A DNA stretch of 13,531 nucleotides, from the NCBI RefSeq assembly GCF_946220915.1, contig NZ_CAMIHH010000089.1, positions 1 through 13,531 of the forward strand, read 5' to 3'. Both the position numbers and the translations under genes were made by a program. The notes beneath the pieces are model-generated. The model had not been told where the DNA came from, ran no database searches, and saw only the letters and a program-made list of their open reading frames with translations. Each line of letters opens with the position of its first letter. The first letter of the stretch is position 1. This document shows, one piece after another, positions 5,733-11,557 of this stretch. Source of the stretch: an uncultured Flavobacterium sp. (lineage in GTDB: Bacteria > Bacteroidota > Bacteroidia > Flavobacteriales > Flavobacteriaceae).

Positions 5733-7241
5733 TTATAGTGTTTCCATTGCCTTCCTGATCCGGGCAATCGTTTCTTCTTTCCCTATCAATGCGATGATAT
5801 CAAACAGGTGCGGGCCTTTCATAGCCCCTACAAGGCTCAAACGCAGCGGTTGCATCACCTTGCCCATCCCGATGCCGTTTTCTTCCATCCAGGCCTTTGT
5901 AACAGCTTCTATGTTGGCAGAAGAGAAGTCCAGCGTGTTCTCCAGCACATTGATGAGCTGCTCCATCACTTCGGCAGTTTCCGGCTTCCAGTTCTTAATG
6001 GCTTTTTCATCATAAATTGATGGTGCAACGAAGAAGTAGTCGGTCAGATCCCAAAGTTCGCTAACGAAAGTAGCACGCTCTTTTACAAGGCGTACGGCTT
6101 CGGTAATGTATTCAACCGGCTTGTTAATGCCTTTTTCCAACAATACGTGCGACAATTCCTTGGCCAAAGCCTCGTTATCCTGCCTGCCGAAATACTGGTG
6201 GTTGAACCATTTGTTTTTCTCCGGGTCGAATTTCGCACCTGCCTTGTGCACACGCTCCAGGTCGAAAAGGTTAACCAGTTCATCAAGCGTGAAGAGTTCC
6301 TGGTCGGTGCCCGGGTTCCAGCCCAATAGTGCCAGGAAATTAATAACTGCCTCGGGAAGGTAGCCCTGCTCGCGGTAGCCTGATGATGTTGAGCCGTCGG
6401 GATTTTTCCACTCCAATGGAAATACCGGGAAGCCCAGCTTGTCGCCGTCGCGCTTGGATAGCTTGCCGTTGCCCACAGGTTTCAATATCAAAGGAAGGTG
6501 CGCAAACTGCGGCGCTTCCCATCCGAAGGCTTTGTACAGCAGTTCATGGAGTGGGAGGGAAGGCAGCCATTCCTCTCCACGGATCACGTGGGTCGTTTCC
6601 ATGAGGTGGTCGTCCACGATGTTGGCCAGGTGGTAAGTTGGCATGCCATCGCTCTTGAACAACACCTTATCATCAAGCAGGTTGGTATCAAATTTTATGT
6701 CCCCACGGATAATGTCCTTCAGGTGCAGTGTTTCATTTACAGGTGTCTTGAAGCGGATCACGTAATGCTCACCGGCATCAATCCTATTCTGAACTTCTTC
6801 TTTTGAAAGTACAAGCGAGGTATCCAGCTTTTCCCTGTTGGTATGGTTGTATATGAAGGTCTTTCCCTCGGCTTCGTCCTGCTTGCGGAGTTCATCCAGT
6901 GCTTCCGGTGTATCAAAGGCATAATATGCCCATCCGGAATTGATCAGCTCATCCGCGTAGGCGCTGTATATCGCTTTCCTTTCGCTTTGACGGTACGGCC
7001 CGAAATGGCCTTCCTTACCTACGCCTTCATCGAATGGTATGCCCAGCCAGTTGAGGGCTTCGATAATGTATTCCTCGGCTCCCGGAACAAAACGGTTCTG
7101 GTCGGTGTCCTCTATCCTGAGGTAGAAAACACCGCCATGTTTCTTGGCGAACAGGTAATTGAACAGCGCGGTCCTGACACCGCCTATGTGTAATGGCCCG
7201 GTTGGGCTTGGCGCAAAACGCACACGGACTTGCTTTGGCAT
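5733..7241 (-). CDS. gltX: Glutamyl-tRNA synthetase
   Basis: GltX attaches glutamate to tRNA-Glu in the cytosol. The 502-residue product starts MPKQVRVRFAPSPTGPLHIGG, with the class I HIGH motif as HIGG at residues 18-21 and the KMSKS motif as KLSKR at 260-264; both are standard for bacterial GluRS. The phrases VRTALFNYLFAKK and LRIEDTDQNR are typical. The C-terminal third is the helical anticodon-binding domain of bacterial GluRS, in contrast to the beta-barrels of GlnRS. Length is normal for the phylum. The gene is transcribed away from the DUF4175-type gene, with a well-matched -7 box 20 bp upstream of the ATG and a tetraloop terminator downstream. glnS is encoded 3 kb away, so the need for misacylation and the amidotransferase route to Gln-tRNA is probably bypassed; this is inference. 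Confidence 0.97.
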   Translation of the reverse strand: MPKQVRVRFAPSPTGPLHIGGVRTALFNYLFAKKHGGVFYLRIEDTDQNRFVPGAEEYIIEALNWLGIPFDEGVGKEGHFGPYRQSERKAIYSAYADELINSGWAYYAFDTPEALDELRKQDEAEGKTFIYNHTNREKLDTSLVLSKEEVQNRIDAGEHYVIRFKTPVNETLHLKDIIRGDIKFDTNLLDDKVLFKSDGMPTYHLANIVDDHLMETTHVIRGEEWLPSLPLHELLYKAFGWEAPQFAHLPLILKPVGNGKLSKRDGDKLGFPVFPLEWKNPDGSTSSGYREQGYLPEAVINFLALLGWNPGTDQELFTLDELVNLFDLERVHKAGAKFDPEKNKWFNHQYFGRQDNEALAKELSHVLLEKGINKPVEYITEAVRLVKERATFVSELWDLTDYFFVAPSIYDEKAIKNWKPETAEVMEQLINVLENTLDFSSANIEAVTKAWMEENGIGMGKVMQPLRLSLVGAMKGPHLFDIIALIGKEETIARIRKAMETL

Positions 7242-7260
7242 TGTAATTTAATTTTGGTAA

Positions 7261-7268
7261 CAAAGATA
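7261..7268 (-). promoter_or_regulatory. Probable -7 box of the gltX promoter
   Basis: On the minus strand TATCTTTG is a full match to the Bacteroidetes -7 consensus TAnnTTTG. It ends 20 bp before the gltX ATG. The -33 region (TTAC or TTTA words in CTTTA-rich text) is not a clear match. Confidence 0.5.
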
Positions 7269-7326
7269 GGAGAAAGAAGTGGTAAAGTCGTAAGGTGTAA
7301 AGTCTCAAAGTTTAATATGTTGCATG

Positions 7327-7360
7327 ACACACCCCTGGCCTCTCTCAAGAGGGGAAGAGG
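7327..7360. repeat. GC-rich intergenic palindromic repeat, copy 1 (diverged)
   Basis: ACACACCCCTGGCCTCTCTC followed by AAGAGGGG is a diverged version of the 'CACCCC..CCCCTCTC/GAGAGGGG' unit seen twice more in the next 150 bp. The element is a short hairpin embedded in an otherwise AT-richer gap and encodes nothing recognisable. Confidence 0.5.
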
Positions 7361-7377
7361 TACACTTATGCCGGTTA

Positions 7378-7416
7378 GACCTCACCCCCCAGCCCCTCTC
7401 CAAAGGAGAGGGGAGC
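7378..7416. repeat. GC-rich intergenic palindromic repeat, copy 2
   Basis: A perfect 9-bp palindrome CCCCTCTCC-AAA-GGAGAGGGG (7393-7413) is preceded by CCTCACCCCCCAG. I recognise this unit as a widespread dispersed repeat of Bacteroidetes intergenic regions, from memory and without a search. In RNA it would form a very stable hairpin. Confidence 0.65.
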
Positions 7417-7471
7417 ACTCAGACCTGTTTCCTCAAAGCCAATTGCGGCTGTTGTTTCGGCGTGAGTGCAG

Positions 7472-7506
7472 CTCCTCCCTCTACTTTGGAGAGGGTCGGG
7501 GTGAAG
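7472..7506. repeat. GC-rich intergenic palindromic repeat, copy 3 (inverted)
   Basis: CTCCTCCCTCTACTTTGGAG followed by AGGGTCGGGGTGAAG is the same unit as copy 2 in reverse orientation: the GGGGTGA tail mirrors the TCACCCC head. Copies 2 and 3 therefore form a 130-bp inverted pair with about 55 bp between them. Confidence 0.6.
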
Positions 7507-7518
7507 TCTTTACAAGGG

Positions 7519-7667
7519 TTATCAACAACCAAAAATCCTTTGTGAATCTCTGTGCTCCTCCGTGCATCTCCGTGTAATAGCCTGTTATCAACATCATAGA
7601 ACCACATTTTTAACGTTACTTATCCAACGGAATTTGTATTTTTATCGGTTATTAACAATTGTCAACA
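7519..7667 (+). promoter_or_regulatory. Cluster of DnaA-box-like words upstream of the DUF4175-type gene
   Basis: Two exact TTATCAACA copies (7519-7527 and 7585-7593), plus TTATTAACA (7649-7657), TTGTCAACA (7659-7667) and a looser TTATCCAAC (7620-7628), all lie on one strand within 150 bp. Each differs from TTATCCACA by one to three bases. They could be weak DnaA sites or chance AT-rich words in a leader region. No AT-rich 13-mer array is evident. Confidence 0.25.
7542..7574. repeat. Degenerate GTGNATCTCYGTG direct repeat
   Basis: GTGAATCTCTGTG and GTGCATCTCCGTG are separated by CTCCTCC. This 'gtgaatctctgtg..' text is, from memory, another dispersed intergenic sequence common in Bacteroidetes. 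It completes the repeat-filled gap 7242-7669, in which I find no gene. Confidence 0.4.
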
Positions 7668-7669
7668 TT

Positions 7670-10600
7670 TTGGAAGCAAAAAATATCATATATGCCAAGC
7701 TCGAAGCCTTCATCAAAAAGTATTATACCAACGAGCTTTTACGTGGAACGATCTTCTTCATAGGGCTCGGATTGCTGTACCTTATCTTCACATTGCTGGT
7801 CGAATATTTCCTGTGGCTGCCTCAGGGAGGGCGTACGGCATTATTTTGGGTATTTGTCGCAGTAGAGCTATTCCTGCTGGCCAGATTCATATTGTACCCT
7901 GCCGCCAAACTGTTCAAATTGCAAAAGGGCATCGACTACCGCCAGGCTTCTGATATCATCGGCACACACTTCAGCGAAGTGAGCGACAGGCTGACCAACT
8001 TCCTGCAACTTTCCGGGCAATCACAGCAGTCAGAATTATTGGCCGCTTCCATCGAACAAAAAGCAAACAGCCTCCAGCCGGTACCTTTCGCGAATGCCAT
8101 TAATTTCAAAAAGAATTTAAAATACGTTCCTTACGCAGCCATTCCGTTGTTGCTGATTCTGTTCTTCATGATCAGTGGCAACTCGGCCGTACTGACAAAG
8201 AGTTTCGACAGGGTGGTGAACTATAACAAGCATTACGCCCCGCCGGCACCGTTCGAATTCGTAGTGACCAATAACTCCCTGACCGCGCAGCAGGACACCG
8301 ATTTCCTTTTGCAGGTAAAAACACAAGGAACTGTGGTGCCCGAGAATGCCATGATAACCATTGGCGATGAAAATTATTATTTGGAGTCCGTTAAGCCGGG
8401 CGTGTTCCAGTACCGCTTTGAGAAGCCCGCTAAAAATGTGGAATTCCAGTTGAAGGCCAATGATGTTACCTCGCAGCCTTATGAGCTGAATGTGGTGGCC
8501 GTTCCCACCATTGCCAATTTTGAGATGGTGCTCAACTTTCCGGGATACCTTGGCAAGAAAGCCGAGGTTGTGCGTGGAACAGGTAACGCGGTTGTTCCCG
8601 AAGGCACGAAAGTAACGTGGAAGGTAGAAGCCCTGGCGACCAAAACCATCGAATGGAACAGCAATGGAATAGCAACTGCTTTTAATTCAGCCGATAATGG
8701 CTTTACTTTGGCTAAAACCATACTGCAAAATACCGATTACCAGATCTTTACGTCAAATGATAAGGTAAAGCATCACGAAAAGCTGCAATACCAGATAACG
8801 ACCATTAAAGATCAGTACCCGACCATAGCTGTTGAAAGCGCCCCGGATAGCCTGAAGCTGGACCGCCATATCGTTCTTGGCCAGCTCAGCGATGACTATG
8901 GGCTTACGAAGCTACAGATTGTTTACTATCCGGAGGACAACCCGAACGCCGCCAAGCGACTTAACCTTGCCGTTAAAAAAGAACCTGTAGACCGTTTTTA
9001 CTATTCGTTCCCGACAGGGCTCGACATTAAGCAGGGCGTGAATTATGAATACTATTTTGAAGTGTTCGATAATGACGCAGTGCACAATTACAAGAGCACT
9101 AAATCGTCGGTGTTCTCACACAGGGAACTGACTCAGGAGGAGAAGCAGGAAAATGCCCTACAGGAACAGAACAGCAATATCAATAGCCTTGAAAAATCCA
9201 TCAGGAACCAGGACAAGCAAATGAGCGAACTGGACAAGCTGCAAAAGCTGGGCAAGGAGAAAACCAATATGGACTTTAAGGACCAAAAGAAAGTCCAGGA
9301 CTTCATCAACCGCCAAAAACAGCAGGATGAGATGATGAAGGAATTTTCTAAAAAACTGAATGAAAACCTGGAGCAATTCAACCCGGAAAAGAAAGATGAA
9401 TTTAAGGAAGAGCTGATGAAGCGCCTTGAGAAGAATGAGAAGGAAGCAGAAAAGAACCAAAAGCTTTTGGACGAATTGAAGGAACTTACCAACAAACTGA
9501 AAGAAGAGGAGCTGTTCGATAAAATGGAGAAATTTAAGCAGAATGCCAAGGATAATTCCAAGAACCTGGAACAGCTTGTCGAACTGACCAAGCGTTTTTA
9601 CGTCGAGAAAAAGGCAGAGCAAATTGCTGAAAATCTTGAGAAGCTGGGTGAAAAGCAGGATAAGCTTTCGGAAGACAAAGATAACAATGCTCAGAAGCAG
9701 GACGAGATCAACAAAGAGTTTGATAAGCTTCAGGAAGAAATGCGTGAGTTAGAAAAACAAAATGAGGAGCTTAAAAAACCTATGGACATACCGGCTGACG
9801 AAAAGCAGGAAAAGAGTATAGAGGAGGATATTAAAAAGGCTTCGGAAGAATTGAAAAAAGAGAATAAGGATTCGAAAAGCAAGCAGGATAAGGCCAAGCC
9901 AAAACAGAAATCGGCAGCAGAAAAAATGAAGCAGATGGGCGGCCAGATGATGGAAAGCATGGCAGGTGGCGAAATGGAACAAATGGAGGAAGACGTGAAA
10001 ATGCTTCGCCAGATATTGGACAACCTGTTAGCGTATTCCTTCTCACAGGAGGATGTGATGGGACAGTTCAAGTCGACTACCGGGCGTTCGGCTTCCTATG
10101 CCAAATACCTGAAAAAGCAACAGGACTTAAAGCAGCAGTTTCGCCATGTAGACGACAGCCTGTTCGCAATGTCATTGCGTAATCCTAAGATAACGGAACA
10201 GATTACTAAAGAGGTGGGCAACGTGCATTACTATGTAGACAAAGCATTGTCTGACCTTGCGGAGAATATTGTGCCGCGCGGTGTTTCGAACCAGCAGTAT
10301 GCTGTTACTTCAGCGAATAAACTGGCCGACTTTCTAAGTGATGTGCTCAACAGCATGCAGATGCAGCTACAGGGCATGGGCGAGGGAAAAGGACAGGGCC
10401 AGGGAGAAGGGAAAGGCCAGGGGCAAGGCCAGGGAATGCAGTTGCCGGACATAATAAAAAAGCAGGAGGGCCTTGCAAAAAAAATGCAGGAAGGCATGGA
10501 AAAGGACAAGGGCAAAGGGAAGAAGCCTGGCGAGGGTGAAGAGCCCGGCGGAGGCAAAAAGGGACAGAAAGAAGGCAAGGGCGAAGGACAGGGACAACAA

Positions 10601-11044
10601 GGGGATGGTGAAGGCGAAGCGGGCGAAGGCGATGCCGGTAAGCTTTTAGAGATATACAAAGAGCAGCAGCGCCTGCGTGAAGAACTGCAAAAGGCGCTTG
10701 ATAAGCAGGGCATGGGCGGTAACGGACAAAATGCCATGCGCCAGATGAAGGACATCGAAAAGCAGCTTTTGAACAAAGGGCTTAACAGGCAAATAATGGA
10801 AAGGATGCAGAACCTGAAGCATGAGTTGCTGAAGCTTGACAAGGCTATGCAGCAGCAGGGAGAGGAGAACAAAAGGCAGTCTCAAACCAATAAAAAGGAC
10901 TTTAGCAATGCACCAAGGGAACTGCCTGAGGCTCTGAAAGAATATTTGAATAGTGTTGAAATATTAAACAGGCAAAGCCTACCTTTGCGTCCGAATTTTA
11001 ACCAAAGGGTGCAAACCTATTTCAGGAAAGATGATAAGCTTTAA
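7670..11044 (+). CDS. DUF4175-type large membrane-anchored coiled-coil protein
   Basis: The frame has no ATG near its N-terminus. I choose the TTG at 7670 because the residues after it (EAKNIIYAKLEAFIKKYY) are where flavobacterial homologues begin, as I recall them. The GTG at 7562 would add 36 unlikely residues. The 1124-residue product has two transmembrane helices (about 27-48 and 57-76) and a third at about 151-171. A beta-rich, extracytoplasmic-type region follows to about 480, then a very long charged coiled coil rich in K/E/Q (about 487-750) and a conserved helical block. Gly/Gln/Glu/Lys low-complexity sequence spans about 887-990 and includes two exact GEGKGQGQ units; a helical tail ends the protein. 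Function is unknown; the family is uncharacterised to my knowledge. It overlaps ybeY by 14 bp, so the two are cotranscribed. Confidence 0.85.
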   Translation: MEAKNIIYAKLEAFIKKYYTNELLRGTIFFIGLGLLYLIFTLLVEYFLWLPQGGRTALFWVFVAVELFLLARFILYPAAKLFKLQKGIDYRQASDIIGTHFSEVSDRLTNFLQLSGQSQQSELLAASIEQKANSLQPVPFANAINFKKNLKYVPYAAIPLLLILFFMISGNSAVLTKSFDRVVNYNKHYAPPAPFEFVVTNNSLTAQQDTDFLLQVKTQGTVVPENAMITIGDENYYLESVKPGVFQYRFEKPAKNVEFQLKANDVTSQPYELNVVAVPTIANFEMVLNFPGYLGKKAEVVRGTGNAVVPEGTKVTWKVEALATKTIEWNSNGIATAFNSADNGFTLAKTILQNTDYQIFTSNDKVKHHEKLQYQITTIKDQYPTIAVESAPDSLKLDRHIVLGQLSDDYGLTKLQIVYYPEDNPNAAKRLNLAVKKEPVDRFYYSFPTGLDIKQGVNYEYYFEVFDNDAVHNYKSTKSSVFSHRELTQEEKQENALQEQNSNINSLEKSIRNQDKQMSELDKLQKLGKEKTNMDFKDQKKVQDFINRQKQQDEMMKEFSKKLNENLEQFNPEKKDEFKEELMKRLEKNEKEAEKNQKLLDELKELTNKLKEEELFDKMEKFKQNAKDNSKNLEQLVELTKRFYVEKKAEQIAENLEKLGEKQDKLSEDKDNNAQKQDEINKEFDKLQEEMRELEKQNEELKKPMDIPADEKQEKSIEEDIKKASEELKKENKDSKSKQDKAKPKQKSAAEKMKQMGGQMMESMAGGEMEQMEEDVKMLRQILDNLLAYSFSQEDVMGQFKSTTGRSASYAKYLKKQQDLKQQFRHVDDSLFAMSLRNPKITEQITKEVGNVHYYVDKALSDLAENIVPRGVSNQQYAVTSANKLADFLSDVLNSMQMQLQGMGEGKGQGQGEGKGQGQGQGMQLPDIIKKQEGLAKKMQEGMEKDKGKGKKPGEGEEPGGGKKGQKEGKGEGQGQQGDGEGEAGEGDAGKLLEIYKEQQRLREELQKALDKQGMGGNGQNAMRQMKDIEKQLLNKGLNRQIMERMQNLKHELLKLDKAMQQQGEENKRQSQTNKKDFSNAPRELPEALKEYLNSVEILNRQSLPLRPNFNQRVQTYFRKDDKL
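10379..10432 (+). repeat. In-gene tandem repeat encoding GEGKGQGQ
   Basis: Two adjacent 24-bp units (10379-10402 and 10403-10426) encode GEGKGQGQ twice, followed by GQ. The protein repeat is exact while synonymous sites differ, so the repeat is either old or kept by selection on the protein. Confidence 0.7.
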
Positions 11045-11450
11045 TTACGAGACTGATTTTGAACTGGCCGATGAGCCGAAATATGAAGCATGGCTTTCGG
11101 AGGTTATCGATTCCGAAGGCTTTGATGAAGGAGAGATTAATTACATATTTTGCAATGATGAAGATCTTTTGCAGAAGAACATTGAATTCCTTGACCATGA
11201 TACACTCACTGACATCATTAGTTTTGATTATACCATGGGAAGCTTAATTAGTGGCGATATCTTTATATCGGTAGATCGTGTCCGGGAAAATGCTGCCGAT
11301 TTCGGCGTGGCTTTTGATGACGAGTTGCGCCGCGTAATGGTTCATGGCATATTGCATTACTGTGGCTTTAAAGATAAAACCGAGCATGATGAGAAGGTGA
11401 TGCGTATGAAGGAAGAGGAAAAGATGGTGATGTTCCACGTGGAACGTTAG
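11031..11450 (+). CDS. ybeY: Endoribonuclease YbeY (rRNA maturation factor)
   Basis: YbeY is a zinc-dependent single-strand endoribonuclease acting in 16S rRNA 3' processing and ribosome quality control. The 139-residue product shows the family core: LTDIISFDY (residues 59-67), SGDIFIS (74-80) and the metal motif HGILHYCGFKDKTEH (from H105). H105 and H109 fit the first two zinc ligands. The third ligand position of the proteobacterial HGxLHxxGYDH motif is Asp here (D115), with another His at 119; this variant is, I believe, normal for Bacteroidetes. The start codon lies 14 bp inside the preceding gene in another frame, indicating translational coupling. The last codons (MFHVER) coincide with a parS-like palindrome, so protein and DNA-site constraints overlap. 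Confidence 0.93.
   Translation: MISFNYETDFELADEPKYEAWLSEVIDSEGFDEGEINYIFCNDEDLLQKNIEFLDHDTLTDIISFDYTMGSLISGDIFISVDRVRENAADFGVAFDDELRRVMVHGILHYCGFKDKTEHDEKVMRMKEEEKMVMFHVER
11431..11446. promoter_or_regulatory. parS-like ParB-binding site 1 (inside ybeY 3' end)
   Basis: TGTTCCACGTGGAACG matches the perfect palindrome TGTTCCACGTGGAACA at 15 of 16 bases and the known ParB/Spo0J site TGTTNCACGTGAAACA at 14 of 16. It encodes the last residues of YbeY (FHVER). Confidence 0.75.
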
Positions 11451-11476
11451 CAGAATGTTTTTCGTGTGTTCCGTGT

Positions 11477-11492
11477 CGTTCCACGTGGAACA
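11477..11492. promoter_or_regulatory. parS-like ParB-binding site 2
   Basis: CGTTCCACGTGGAACA has 15 of 16 bases of the palindrome. Its centre is 46 bp from that of site 1 and 49 bp from that of site 3. It lies in the non-coding ybeY-mnmG gap. Confidence 0.75.
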
Positions 11493-11525
11493 TATATAGT
11501 GAGAATTAGATGTAAGAATTATTTG

Positions 11526-11541
11526 TGTTCCACGTGGAACA
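11526..11541. promoter_or_regulatory. parS-like ParB-binding site 3 (perfect palindrome)
   Basis: TGTTCCACGTGGAACA is a perfect 16-bp palindrome and ends 16 bp before the mnmG ATG. ParB binding here could affect mnmG transcription. The gap 11451-11557 contains little besides sites 2 and 3. Confidence 0.8.
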
Positions 11542-11557
11542 AAAGAATGTAATAACA

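Noticed and set aside
5651..5767. 39-residue N-terminal extension of the SPFH protein
   Set aside because: It would run through the gltX terminator and the end of gltX; homologues start at the transmembrane segment.
7327..7574. CRISPR array in the repeat-filled gap
   Set aside because: Repeat units differ in orientation and spacing, with no uniform spacers and no cas genes.
9133..9622. Two overlapping minus-strand open frames of about 150 codons opposite the coiled coil
   Set aside because: They are mirror translations of Lys/Glu/Gln-rich codons and show only Phe/Ser/Leu bias.
10231..10872. 213-codon minus-strand open frame rich in Pro, Ser and Cys
   Set aside because: Antisense to the Gly/Gln/Lys repeat region of the DUF4175-type gene; composition is explained by that repeat.
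11525..11557. Upstream GTG start for MnmG adding a FHVEQ-type extension
   Set aside because: It only translates the parS-like palindrome; the family starts a few residues before the GAGHAG motif.
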